Positions 10,779 through 21,738 of a stretch of DNA of 64,000 bases are shown here, piece by piece; within the stretch, counting starts at the first letter, position 1, and every line of letters begins with the position of its first letter. Origin of the DNA: Puccinia triticina (lineage: Eukaryota; Basidiomycota; Pucciniomycetes; Pucciniales; Pucciniaceae); NCBI RefSeq assembly GCF_026914185.1, contig NC_070567.1, forward strand, positions 2,568,001 through 2,632,000, in the 5' to 3' direction. The notes beneath the pieces are model-generated. The model did no database searches and had not been told where the DNA came from. It worked only from the letters and a program-made list of their open reading frames with translations. Both the position numbers and the translations under genes were made by a program.

Positions 10779-13284
10779 CACTATCAAGATGGATTGTATA
10801 TTGATCAATTTATATTGATCATTTTTTTTTTCCTCTTGATACCTTTGTCTGTGATCCATGTCTGCTTAATACTCTTCTATAATCTCTCCCCTTCCCCCTG
10901 TGTTAGCTTAAAGCCACAGGAATCATAAATTTCTACATACATCATTCAATTCTTCATGAAAAAAAGGCATTGAAAGTTTGAGGATTAATCCAGGGTGGCT
11001 GAGGGGTGTCAATTTTTTTTTCTTGTTTTTTACTTCAACAACTGATGTCATCAGAAGTCTCCAAATCTACTTTTTTTCAAAAAAGGAAAAACATTGACCC
11101 CTGACCTCTCTCATAATACCATCTTGCACAAATTGTTAATTTGGTTCGTTGAACTTCCTGAAGATATTGCACATCATACTTGAAGTGCTTTACATGGAAG
11201 GCCTTTTTGAAATTAGTTTACCATGGTTTAGCATATTTTTGTCAGGTTTTTTTTTTCATCAACTTTTGTTATCAACCACAGATTAATGAGGAATATTTCC
11301 ACATAAAATTTCATTGGACAATTGTTCTGCATATAAAACGCAGAAATATTGTTTTTGAGGTCACATCCATTATGCAGCAGCTACAACCTGATCAATTGCC
11401 AAATATCACTACTTTGATAGTATCTTGGCGTTTCTGCCACTATATCTCATCCCAGCGTGGGAATTCTTCCAAGATATTGTTACCAGAATGTTGACAAGCC
11501 CCCAAAGTTTCATGATGTACCTTTACTGACCACAAAACCCCAGATGTAGCAGCTACAGTCTGATCAGTTTCCAAATATCACTACTTTGGTAGTTTCTTGG
11601 TGTTTCTGTCACTATATCTCATCCCAGCGTGGGAATCCTTCTGCCAGACCACAAAACCCCCAAATGTAGAAGCTACAGTCTGATCAGTTCCACAATATCA
11701 CCACTTTAGTAGTTTCTTGGTGTTTCTGCCACTATATCTCATCTCAGCGTGGGAATCCTTCTGCAAGATGGTGACCAAAATGTTTAAAAGCCGCCAAATT
11801 TTCATTAAGTAAAGGCCTTTACTGACCACAAAACCTCCAAATGTAGCAGCCATAGTCTTATCAGTTCCCAAACATCACTATTTTGGTGGTTTTTTTTTAT
11901 TTGGGAACTGATCAGACTGTAGCTGCTACATTTGGGGGTTTTGTGGTCAGTAAAGGGCTTTACTTAATGAAACTTTGGCGGCTTTTAAACATTTTGGTCA
12001 CCATCTTGCAGAAGGATTCCCACGCTGAGATAAGATATAGTGGCAGAAACACCAAGAAACTACTAAAGTGGTGATATTGTGGAACTGATCAGACTTTAGC
12101 TTCTACATTTGGGGGTTTTGTGGTCAGTAAAGGTACATAACAAAACTTAGGGGGCTTGTCAACATTTTGGTCACCATCTGGCAGAAGGATTCCCAGCCTG
12201 GGATGAGATATGGTGGCAGAAACACCAAGAAACTACCAAAGTAGTGATATTTGGGAACTGATCAGACTGTAGCTCCTATATTTGGGGGTTTTGTGGTCAG
12301 TAAAGGTACATATTGAAACTTTGGGGGCTTCCTAACATTCCAGAAACCATATGGCAGAAGAATTCTCACGCTGGCATGAGATATAGTGGCAGAAACACCA
12401 AGAAACTACAAAAGTAGTGATATTTGGAAACTGATCAGACTGTAGCTGCTATAGCGGGTTTTGTGGTAAGTAAAGGTACATAATGAAACTTTGGAGGCTT
12501 CCTAACATTTTACAAACCATATGGCAGAAGAATTCCCACGCTGGGATGAGATATAGTGGCAGAAACACCAAGAAACTACCAAAGTAGTGATATTTTGCAA
12601 CTGATCAGATTGTAGCTGCTGCATAATGGATGTGACCCCAAACACAATATTTCTGGGTTTTATATGCAGATTAATTGTCCAATGAAATTTTATGTGGAAA
12701 TATTCCTCATTAATCTGTGGTTGATAACAAAAGTAGATAAAAAAAAGAACCTGACAAAAATATGCTAAACCATGGTAAACTAATTTCAACAAGGCCATCT
12801 ATGCATGTAGCACTTCAAGTATGATGTGCAATATCTTCAGGAAGTTCAACCAACCAAATTAACAATGTGTGCAGGATGGTATCATGAGAGAGGTCAGGGG
12901 TCAATGTTTTTCCTTTTTCGAAAAAAAGTAGATTTGGAGACTTCTGATAACATCAATTGTTGAGGTAAAAAAAACAAGAAAAAAATATGAGGCCCCTCAG
13001 CCACCCTGGATTAATCCTAAAACTTGCAATGTCTTTTTTTCATGAAGAATTGAATGGTGTATGTCAAAATTTATGAATGTTATCAGGCAAAAAAAAAAAT
13101 CCTGTGGCTTGAAGCTCACACAGGGGGAAGGAGAGAGATCATAGAAGAGTATTAAGGAGACATGGAACACAGACAAAGGCATCAAGAGGAATAAAAAAAA
13201 AAATTGATCAATATACGCTATATTGATCAATATACGCTATATTGATCAATATACAACATCGCAAATTCATCCATCTTGGTAGTG
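10779..13284. mobile_element. CACTA-type foldback element (2.5 kb palindrome)
   Basis: The element starts CACTATCAAGATGGAT and ends ATCCATCTTGGTAGTG, flanked by the 3-bp duplication tca (10776-10778 and 13285-13287). Excision restores the RT codons DQFTKLDLR exactly. The two halves are long inverted repeats of about 1.1-1.3 kb meeting near 11890. Near the right end there are three tandem 19-bp copies of ttgatcaatatacgctata (13204-13254), with a shorter version at the left end; such subterminal repeats are where CACTA transposases bind in known elements. Inside each arm a ~120-170-bp sub-repeat (tctgatcagtt...tggtgtttctg) recurs four or five times. No transposase is encoded, so the element is non-autonomous. 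Confidence 0.9.
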
Positions 13285-13287
13285 TCA

Positions 13288-14291
13288 CTAAACTAGACCT
13301 ACGGAATGCTTGTGGGAATTTGAGGGTAGCCGAGGGTGACAAGGAGAAATTAGCTCTTGTCTGCCGGGCAGGACAGTTTGCACCCCTGAGCATGCCATTT
13401 GGGACCACAGGGGCGCCGGGCTTTATTCAGTTCTTCATGCAGGACATACTGTTGGGACGGATTGGGAAAACGTGGCGGGTGACGTACCTCGACGACATTA
13501 TGATTTACACCCAAAAGGGATTCAACCACGAAGAGGCAGTCCTGAGCCTGCTAGAGACCCTTAGCAGGCAGAAACTCTGGCTTAAGCCCAAAAAGTGTGA
13601 ATTCTCCTGGTGTGAGGTGGAGTACCTTGGCCTGTTAATCTCCTGAAACCAAGTGCGCATGGCTCAGACAAAAGTCAAAGCGGTATCAGAGTGGCCTGCC
13701 CCTGAGACTGTCACCGAATCACAACAATTCATCAGCTTTGCAAACTTTTACCGGTGTTTCATTGGCAACTTCTCCAAAACCACTAGGTCGTTACACAATC
13801 TGACTTGAGCGGACACCAAATTGGTATGTGACGGACACTGCCAGGCGGCTTTTGAGGAACTGAAGACTGCGTTCACCACGGCACCAATCTTGAAGATTGC
13901 CGACCCTGGCAGGCTGTTCCTGTTAGAGTGTGATTGCTCTGATTTTGCCCTGGGTGCGGTCCTGTTGCAGGTCTGCAATGAAGACAAGGAACTACACCCG
14001 GTGGCGTACCTATTGGGCTCACTCATACAGGCCAAAAGTAATTACAAGATATTCAACAAGGAACTTCTTGCCATTGTCGTGTTGTTCAAAGAATGGTGCC
14101 ATTACTTAGAGGGTAACCCAAACAGACTTAAGGCAATTGTATACACAGACCACCAAAATTTGGAGAGTTTCATGACAACCAAGAGCCTCACGCAATGTCA
14201 GGTTTGGTGGGCGGAGACACTGGGCAATTTTCACTTTGAGATTGTTTTCTGGCCTGGCCAGCAGGCCGCCAATCCAGATGCCCGGATCTAG
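13288..14291 (+). pseudogene. Gypsy reverse transcriptase (C-terminal half) and RNase H
   Basis: The frame resumes after the foldback with KLDLRNACGNLRV, the RT fingers/palm text GQFAPLSMPFGTTGAPGF and the catalytic YLDD box near 13480-13495. It continues through LLECDCSDFALGAVL (RNase H catalytic Asp) and YTDHQNLESF. Two in-frame TGA codons (13644-13646 and about 13809) interrupt it, and the frame ends at a TAG near 14289 while integrase continues one frame over. RT copies element RNA into DNA and RNase H removes the template. Confidence 0.9.
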
Positions 14292-15156
14292 CGCCAAAGG
14301 GGGAGGAAAAGCTGACCTTTGGCCCGTAAACATCACACAGGAGATGTTTGCCGAGGTTGCCAAGATTGATGAATTCTTTCTGGATGAAATGATTAACCTG
14401 CAAGACGCAGACTACTGGTTTGAAGTGGATGTGCTGGACGCCAGGAAGACCGTAGAACGGAGAGAGGATGATAGCGTTGCGTTAATCCCCTCCAATGCAG
14501 AGCTAATTAGTTCCGTTTGCAAGGCAACAGCTAATGAGCCAAGACTTACCAGTTTGATTAGGGAATGCCAGGAGGTCAACGGACAAGGGAAATGGAGTTC
14601 CAAAGACGGGGTGCTCTACCAACGGGGCAGGGTGGAAGTCCCGGCGGACAACTCAGTCAAGGCAGCAATAGTAAGGAGCTGCCACAACAGCCGCACAACA
14701 GGACACCCTGGGAGGACCAAGACCTTAGCTCTAGTGCGGCACTGGTTCACCTGGCCTTCTCAGAAGAAGTTCATCAACCAGTATGTCATCGGGTGCCAGT
14801 CATGTCAACGGGTGAAGTCCTCCACACAGAAGCCGTTTGGATCCCTAGAGCCACTACCAATACCCGCGGGCCCGTGGATGCACATCTCTTACGGCCTCCC
14901 TGAGTCCAACGGGAGCAACAGCATACTCACTGTTGTGGATTGCCTGATGAAAATGGCACATTTCATACCATGCAAGAAGACCACCAGCGCTGAGGACCTA
15001 GCCAACCTCATGCTTTGGTATGTATGGAAACTGCACGGAACACCCAAGATGATCGTATCAGACCATGGGGGCATTTTTATATCTCAGATCACAAAAGAAC
15101 TCTACGGCATTTTGTCAACTACCGTCAAGATGATTGGGAGCCATTACTCTCCATAG
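14236..15156 (+). pseudogene. Gypsy integrase, HHCC domain and damaged catalytic core
   Basis: The frame contains an H2C2 zinc domain (HNSRTTGHPG ... CQSCQRVK, about 14690-14820) followed by core text VVDCLMKMAHFIPCKKT and MIVSDHGGIFIS (second catalytic Asp). The segment that should hold the first catalytic Asp (just after WMHISY) is shortened. After GSHYSP a TAG ends the frame and the region with the catalytic Glu (the usual HPQTDGQTE-like motif) is missing; sequence resumes with the later part of the core. Two of the three DDE residues are therefore lost and the enzyme cannot integrate DNA. Confidence 0.85.
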
Positions 15157-15825
15157 CCGCATTCTCTCACAACAACAACTCACACGCGTGAATCGGCATG
15201 TCGCCGTTCAAGGCTAACTACGGAGTCATTGCAATGTATCCTGTTGGTGGAGGCAAGACTCAGGAACCTGACAGCGGTTCAAGAGGAACTAACTGCATAC
15301 CTGGAAGGGGCACAGGACACCATGAAGAACCAGTTTGACAGGCACGTACAGCCAACTCCAGATTGGAACGTAGGCGATTCAGCATGGCTCAGCAGCAAAA
15401 ACATCACCACGACACGACCAAGCCCAAAACTAGGACACCAGTGGCTAGGCTCTTTCCCAATAGCAGCTAAAATATTGCCTTCTGTTTACAAACTGATGTT
15501 ACCCCTCTCTATGAGAGGGGTGCACCCCACGTTTTATGTCTCTGTGCTTGAAAAATTCCACCAGGACACAATAGACGGACGAGCCGGAGCCCGTGGTAGT
15601 GGAAGGGGAGGACAAGTGGGAAGTGGTGGAGGTCTTAGACTGCAGGAGGAGGAGGCGGAAGACGGAATAATTGATTGCGTGGAAGGGATTTGGACCGGAG
15701 GAAAATTCCTGGAAACCAACCACCAACCTATCTCACTGCCAGGAACTCATTACGGATTTCAACCTAAAATTCCCCAACGCAGTGGCAAGGCACACCAGGA
15801 AGAGGCAATTTAGATGAGGGTTTAA
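15157..15825 (+). pseudogene. Integrase C-terminus with chromodomain
   Basis: After the deletion the text IGMSPFKANYG and QFDRHVQPTPDWNVGDSAWL is typical of the Gypsy integrase C-terminal (GPY/F-type) region. In a shifted frame from about 15575 the chain reads DKWEVVEVLDC ... LIAWKGFGPEENSWKP, a chromodomain (aromatic cage residues W, W and the ENSW motif). A TAA interrupts it near 15669. Chromodomains direct chromovirus integration to marked chromatin. This domain assigns the element to the chromovirus clade. Confidence 0.85.
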
Positions 15826-15906
15826 GTTTTTTCCCTACGGGCTTTTTCAACGCTACCCGGGGACAAGGACGCAGAGCCACGGGCTGGGGCGTTCAAGGCG
15901 GGATGA

Positions 15907-16094
15907 TGTTATGAGCTGCGCCTGCGCACCATAGCCAGTCCTAGGCATGTACTGTAGTTACACATACATGTCACAGCTCCTCTTCATAAGGAGGAGCGGG
16001 GGAGAGATCCTCACACTCTCCACATCTAGCAATTTACCAACTAGCTAGAACACCCAAACAGAACCCCACTCCCTCCCAAAGACGAGTCCTAACA
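15907..16094 (+). repeat. 3' LTR of the chromovirus
   Basis: 188 bp, same ends as the 5' LTR, followed by the ctagg duplication at 16095-16099. Confidence 0.95.
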
Positions 16095-16333
16095 CTAGGT
16101 TTTTTAGAGAAGTGGTGATAAATCTGCAACTTTGAAAAACTATGAGGAGTAAATAATAAGAAACTGTGACATTGTTAAAGATTTGTGGCTCCAATGCCAT
16201 ATGGAATTCATTGGAGATTCAAGATGAGGTTGGTTGGTTAAATAGAGCAAGAAAACATCAGAATTCAGTTTAATGGGGGGTGTTGAAAATGATACACCAG
16301 GGGATTGTGCAATTTTTTTGCCAGTAACAGAAA

Positions 16334-17330
16334 CTAATTTTTTGTCATGGTAATTTTAAAAGCCCCACTTAAATCAGCTAGCCACTTTTGTATTTCAGGA
16401 AGGCGGATTCCATCAAAGCCAGGTATGAGTTCTTCTTCTGTCAGCTGGGAGCCTTCAGACAGAACCATTTTCACGCAAGGATCAATCTTTTGCAGCAATT
16501 TGGTGGGGTTCTTCTGTTTAGGAAATTTGCAATGTTCAACCAATATTCCACAAGCAGTTGCTGTAAGGAAATATTTTGAAGTCAGATCAGAAAGTTTATA
16601 CACAGATATGGTGGTGACGTTTAATTTTCACCTACCCAGTGTTTGATTAAGTGCTGCTCAAATTTTGGTTCTCAGCAATTCTGAAGGCGTCTTCTTCTTT
16701 GCCATACATACACCGTTGGCATCTTCTACAGCCTCTTGAATGAGATGTCCATGACTATAGGATAGGCCTCAAATCATTCCTTTGCTTCCCATTTTTTCTG
16801 CACAAGGGTCATTTGACCACTCCCTACAAAAGCTGTTTGCTGCAGGGGCTTGTGTTGCAGTGAGGAGGTAGTAGGTAGTATTCTACTTCTGTGAAGTGTT
16901 GTACAGCTGTGATGGAAAGGGGTATTAGCTTTTAAGAACAAGGGGTATTAGACACAAATTGGAGAATCACATCACTGTTTGATTTCTCAATGCTCTTCTC
17001 TGCTTGCTTGAATGTCTTGGCCTGGCTTTGAGTCTTTCTTGCACCTTTGGAGAGAGTTAAATTTACTTTCACTTGGTTGACCAACCAACTGTAAAGGGGT
17101 TCGTAGAGTTCCTTTTCTTCTTGGGTCAGTTTGTTTTGATCTTCTTCATCATCTTCATCATCCACAAGCTTGCATGGAATTCCAGAGAAGAATTGAAAGA
17201 TGCAAGGACTAAATACTGCTTTCTCTTGCTCTGAGAGAGCAGCCCACAATAAACCAAGATGTATATTTCTTTCATCCCAGCCAGTGGTACAACCTTTGGG
17301 CAGAACTAATGGTAAGAGGTTAGTGGGCAA
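16334..17330 (-). pseudogene. Hypothetical protein, likely rust-lineage repeated gene
   Basis: Two minus-strand blocks, 17330-16932 and 16603-16334, look like parts of one gene. The first has LGLLWAALSEQEKAVFSPCIFQFFSG, an acidic DDEDDEEDQ stretch and LTQEEKELYEPLYSWLV. The second has SEGSQLTEEELIPGFDGIRL and IQKWLADL. Between them lies 0.33 kb without a clear frame. I do not recognise a named domain; the style resembles lineage-specific multicopy genes of rust fungi, which is an impression and not a database result. No membrane segment or signal peptide is seen. Confidence 0.35.
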
Positions 17331-17710
17331 GTGGTGTTTGTGAAATGGGGGGGAAGGAAGAGGCAGAGCAATTGCCTGGAGTGTTTACGCTCTCAAGACT
17401 GAAGGCAATGAATTGATTCCAACCGCTGGATCTTTGGGTTGGTTTTTTCTCACCACTATAAAGATCAACTTCACAAAAAACTGAGAAGAAATTCAAAATC
17501 TGCTTACAGAGATATGTTCACAGTTGCTTCACTCACCGTTCCAATCAATGCCTTCAAGTACACAACTCCTACCCAACAATCAAGCCTTATGTCCTACAGC
17601 TGAACAACAGTCCTTCAAAGCCATATGTCATCCAATCTTCGAAGTAAAAACAGTTAATTGTTACAAACAGTAATGGATCACAAACTCTATTCCTGGTTCA
17701 GTTTCATCCT

Positions 17711-18849
17711 TTGCAATCAACAAACTCACTTGATCAGGAGGTTGTTGACAAACTTTCCAAACTAATTGAGGACCTGTTCATCATGGCTAAAAATTGCCAA
17801 CCACCATGTAAGATGCAAGCAATTAGATTTTGGGGGGCTTCTGATCATGGTGCTACAGCAGGTAGGCTTACGGCCCCAAGTTCCAATAAAAACAGCTTGC
17901 TGATCTGTTCAATTGCCTGTCTTTACTAATCTAGGCATTTGTGCACAAAAACCTGATCTTAACACCAGGAAAGATAAATTGTCACTAGACTACAGGTGAC
18001 ATCAGCCTAAGTCCAATGAGCTATAAACCAGCTGCACAGCTGGCCACGTGGAAATCCCCCTGAAGAAAACAAAGGGGCCATTGTAGCCCAGTGGTGGTAG
18101 CACCAGAGCAGGAGTACAAAGTGACATTCATTGTTGCTTGATGTCACCTGATGTCTGGTGACAATTTATTTTTCCTGGGGCTTCCTAAAGAAGTCATAGA
18201 GGATGACAACCGCCGTTGGAACAAGCTGCAAGATTACAATTGGTTCTTGTGCAGTCAGGTGAAACACTTTTCCTTCCAGTCCTTCAAAGACAACGCCAAC
18301 ATCATCAATGAGTTTGGTATCCCTAGCTGGTTGCATGGTGAGTGGAACAATTTTAAAGACAAATGCGACGGAATTTTCTCCAGTATGATTGTGACCCACT
18401 CCAACTTCTCAAATGATGCTCACATGGATGATGATTTAAACCCCTGATCATAGTTCAGCTATGCCAGCCCTTCAACTGGTGGGCCAATTCTACCCAACAG
18501 TGAAGGTAGGGTTCCTGGCTGTTGCCACCATTTTCCAGATTTCTGGTGTGACCTTGACTTTGGCACATTGCCCGGAATCAGTGAGGTATTATGGTCCAGT
18601 AACTCGGTCAACCACCAAACTTGTTTTCCACCATCTCCCCTAGAATCAACACCAACTATGACTCACTTTGGATCATCTTTCCAGATCTGTCATAGCCTAA
18701 TGAAGAGAGCTAAAGCACTGAAAATGTTATCAAGTCAAGATAGAGAAAAAAAAACACTTTGCTGCCAAAAGAAATCAGAAATAGAGGTAGATCAGCGTAG
18801 AAGGATAGCAGAAATTAAACTCGAAATTACAAATAGAAAGAAACAATAG
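17711..18849 (+). pseudogene. Tet-like 2OG-Fe(II) oxygenase relic
   Basis: Exon-like sequence 17711-17861 is followed by a good 73-bp intron, GTAGGC...CTAATCTAG (17862-17934), and continues as GICAQKPDLNTRKDK. The next block (from 18151) reads FFLGLPKEVIEDDNRRWNKL and SNDAHMDDD, where His 18421-18423 and Asp 18427-18429 form the HxD iron motif. The same frame later gives DFGTLPGISEVLWSS and SVNHQT, with the distal His at 18613-18615. Tet/JBP enzymes oxidise 5-methyl pyrimidines, and fungal copies are often spread by transposons. Two in-frame stops (TGA and TAG) between 18444 and 18455 and a missing N-terminal part argue for a pseudogene. The C-terminal tail is Lys/Glu-rich. Confidence 0.55.
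17862..17934 (+). other. Predicted spliceosomal intron in the Tet-like gene
   Basis: 73 bp, GT...AG, with a ctaat branch-point-like word 6 bases before the acceptor. Removal keeps the frame open across ATA|GICAQKPD. Confidence 0.55.
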
Positions 18850-19395
18850 CTATATATATGTGAAATTAGTATGTTCTATCAATTTTTGTCCTGGGAGCTT
18901 TGTGTTTGACTTGCCAAAAGCCAACAGATACTTGACTCCTTGAGTGAAAAGGAAATTGGATTCACCATGGGAGTTTCCTTGGCACTTGTGTGCAAGTGCC
19001 ATCTCTGAAATCAGTCATAGATTTGGTTGGATCTCAGTCAGATGCTGGTTGGAAGGCAATTTCATGTCTGCCACAAAGTAAGTTTATAAGAACTGGAATC
19101 ATACCAAATGTGTTGTGCAATGTATGTGTGAAATGTATGCCATACCTTATATGATGAAAACCAGACCAATTTAATGATCAGGTTTAATTGATCCTCAAGC
19201 TTGACCAAGGTTCCTCATATTTCAATTATCATGATTTTTGACCTCTTTGGAAAACCATATAACCCAGTAGGTTTCCCTGAAACGGTTTTTGTATTTATTT
19301 TCAGGGCACACACCAAAAAGCGGCCAGTTACGTTTAAGTTGTTTCTATTACACATGGTTGAAACTTTGGATGGAGTGTAGTGAAACTGTAAGAGG
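18850..19395. other. No gene recognised
   Basis: AT-rich, no motif-bearing ORF; ends at the MITE beginning near 19396. Confidence 0.5.
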
Positions 19396-20520
19396 TAGAG
19401 CTAGTCCCTAGTACCCGTTGGCGGGTACACGGGCAGGTACCCGTGGAAGTGGGCAGGTGTCCCCCGGGTGCGGGTGTCCAGTCTGGGTTCAAATTCAGTC
19501 AGGTACCTGTGAACAAATCACCATTCTGCACAGCTCTGCTTTCCCCTAGTGTCCATTAGCGGGTACTAGGTACCTGTGGGCAGGTACCCATGGAACTACG
19601 CTGTGGAGTTCAGGCGCGTACTCAGGATCAAGACACCAGGAAAAGGCATCAAGATCATCAAGACCTTCAATCTCAACGGCGTGGCGCACACAACACTCTC
19701 AAGACTTTTCAGGTTCCTGCTCTCAGTTCTTCCCCCTTTCCCTTCTTTCTTTCTTTTCTTTTTCTTGTTTGTTTGGTTTGTTTTGATTCCTCCATTTATT
19801 TTTCTTTCTGTTTCTTCTTTGCGCCCCTTGGAGGAGGGTTGGTTCTTTTGTTTGTTTTCAGGTGTTGGTTTGTTTGTTTGTCTCTTTGGTTTTGGTGTGG
19901 AGGTTGTTTCTCTTTGGTTGTTCTTTCCCCTTTCATCTTCTCACCTTAGTTGTATGGGTGCGGCGGGCACAAGGGCTCGTCGCGCGGCATGTCGCGGGCC
20001 TGAATCCAAGTTCAGCCGAACTTGGAGGAGGGATCTGCATGGTGTCCACCTCCAAACCACGAGGAATATCATTGATTCTGAGTTTTGAGCTTATTGACCC
20101 CGGATCGTGTCAATCCATCCCCGCATCCTTTTGAGTTCTGAGTACCCAAGCTTCCTGAGTTTCTTTCTTTTGATCACTCCCCAATTTTTCCGACAACCAC
20201 GCAGGCTTCCCTCTGAGTTCCTTCTTTCTGAGCTTTTCCATCCAACCAAACCGCCAAGGGTATTCCATCCCCTCATTCCTTCTCAACAAAATCCCCCCCC
20301 AACCGCTATCACTTTGTTTGATTTTTCCCAATACTTTTAGCAGGACCACCGATGAGGGCAGCACTCAAGCACCTTCCCCTCACCCGACTGCCTCAGCTCA
20401 GCACTGACAGGAGTCCATAACGCAGGTAACTTCCAGTGGGTGCAGGTGTCCATTCTGGGTCAAAATTCAGGCAGGTACCCACACCCGCCGCAGGTCTCCG
20501 GGGGAAAAGTGTCAGCTCAA
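19396..20520 (-). mobile_element. Inverted-repeat element (TAGAGCTGGC family), split by a solo LTR
   Basis: The sequences 19396-19601 and 20424-20520 together match, in reverse orientation, the complete copy at 21244-21541. Shared words are aaatcaccattctgcacagc, caggtacctg and ggtacccgt. After removing the solo LTR and one acgc the copy is ~303 bp. The outer end is TAGAGCTAGTCCC; the inner end is more diverged (tgtcagctcaa). No coding capacity; MITE-like. Confidence 0.75.
19602..20419 (+). mobile_element. Solo LTR related to the 54.9-63.4 kb Gypsy element (copy E)
   Basis: 818 bp, starting TGTGGAGTTCAGGCGCGTAC and ending GACAGGAGTCCATA, flanked by acgc (19598-19601 and 20420-20423). Both ends match the LTRs of the minus-strand element at 54931-63448, but the interior is clearly diverged. 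It sits inside a MITE copy and separates its two halves exactly. The hairpin CCAAGTTCAGCCGAACTTGG near 20012-20031 is fully conserved with the younger LTRs. Confidence 0.9.
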
Positions 20521-20659
20521 GTGGGAGGTCTGATTTTGCTCTGGTAATACGGTTTGACTTTGGCGCTGTGGGGCCAACTGTCACAAAACCATGTAACCTG
20601 TGCAGGTTTTTGTGACACATTGTGTCACACAAACGCATGCTCACACGTTTCTGTGACAT

Positions 20660-21175
20660 GTAGACCATCACCCAGCCATATCATGCCAAGATGAGTGCCC
20701 CACAATCCCAGGGGCAAATTAGATGAATCCTTTAATAATTGTATCTGATTTTTATCCATCAGTACAGAAATCCTGTTGAGGAGATTTTCTGAATTCATGC
20801 ACAAACCCTGGGTAATCTGAGGCTCCCCTGGACTTTTCCCAGAGTTCTAACTCCCTTGGGACAAAATTTAGCAGCTGAAGAATGTGTCACATAAATTTAC
20901 ACATGTGTGCTGGTGTGTTACATTTTTCATCACTGAGCCAAGTGATGCCAACCTGAGTGCTCATGCAGAGCCAGGGGCTTAGGTGGACCCTTCAAAAATT
21001 GTTTATAACGTTTATCCATATGTAAACAAATGATTTTGGGGATATTTTCTGAATTCATACACAACTCCTGATTAATATGAGGTTTGTTCTGCTGGACTTT
21101 TCCCAGAACTTCAAATATTTTGTGAAAAAATTCAGCAACTAAAGAATGTGTCACACAAACTTACACATGTATCTT
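20660..21175. repeat. Imperfect ~260-bp tandem duplication
   Basis: Two adjacent diverged copies (about 20660-20920 and 20925-21175) share ordered words: tttatccat, attttctgaattcat, ctggacttttcccag, aagaatgtgtcaca and ttacacatgt. The region lies between the two facing MITE copies and encodes nothing recognisable. Confidence 0.7.
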
Positions 21176-21243
21176 TTTGTGTACCAGTAACATATCTTGA
21201 GCTTTTTGGGATTTATGATAAACACATGATAGAATGTCATATA

Positions 21244-21541
21244 TAGAGCTGGCAGTTTGCACCCAGGTACCCGCAGCGGGTGCAGGTACCTTCCTGAATT
21301 TTGACCCAGAATGAACACCTGCACCTGCTGGCTGTTACCTGCGTACTTCCACAGGTACCTAGTACCCTCAAATGGGCACTAGGGGCAAGCAGAGCTGTGC
21401 AGAATGGTGATTTGTTCACAGGTACCTGACTGAATTTGGACCCAGACTGGACACCTGCACCCGGCAGATACCTGCCCACTTCCACAGGTTCCTGCCCGCA
21501 GGTGCCAAGTACCCACCAACAGATGATAGGGGCCAGCTCTA
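21244..21541 (+). mobile_element. MITE-like element with TAGAGCTGGC terminal inverted repeats
   Basis: 298 bp, beginning TAGAGCTGGC (21244-21253) and ending GCCAGCTCTA (21532-21541). Rich in palindromic ggtacc words. Flanks are ata / gata, compatible with a short TA-type duplication. It is in opposite orientation to the split copy at 19396-20520. Confidence 0.75.
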
Positions 21542-21738
21542 GATATATATTATTTCTGTAGTATGGTAAATACCTTTTTTCTGCCAAGTATTTGATATTG
21601 CTTTGCAAGGTAGTTGAAAATGTGTTCTAAAATAGTTCCAGTAATAACTAGAGTCAAGTTGGAGCTGGTTTTCAATTGAATTCAAATCCTTTCCAAAGGG
21701 CCTTCAGCTCAATTGAGCATAAGTTAAACATAAATTCA

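Larger units (their letters stand above)
6174..16094 (+). mobile_element. Decayed Ty3/Gypsy chromovirus with three nested insertions
   Basis: The element is bounded by two 188-bp LTRs (6174-6361 and 15907-16094), each beginning TGTTATGAGC and ending CCTAACA, and flanked by the same 5-bp target duplication ctagg (6169-6173 and 16095-16099). Order of domains is gag, CCHC knuckle, protease, RT (YLDD), RNase H, integrase, chromodomain, which is the chromovirus arrangement. Removing the three internal insertions (7496-8539, 9845-10723 and 10779-13284, with one target-site copy each for the last two) leaves about 5.5 kb, the usual size for such elements. In-frame stops, frameshifts, a lost protease residue and an integrase deletion show it is dead. 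A purine-rich tract (aaggcgggatga) abuts the 3' LTR; no clear tRNA primer site follows the 5' LTR. Confidence 0.95.

Noticed and set aside
11180..12798. The foldback-arm ORFs as real genes
   Set aside because: They occur in both arms as mirror images in a non-autonomous element; kept only as a low-interest observation.
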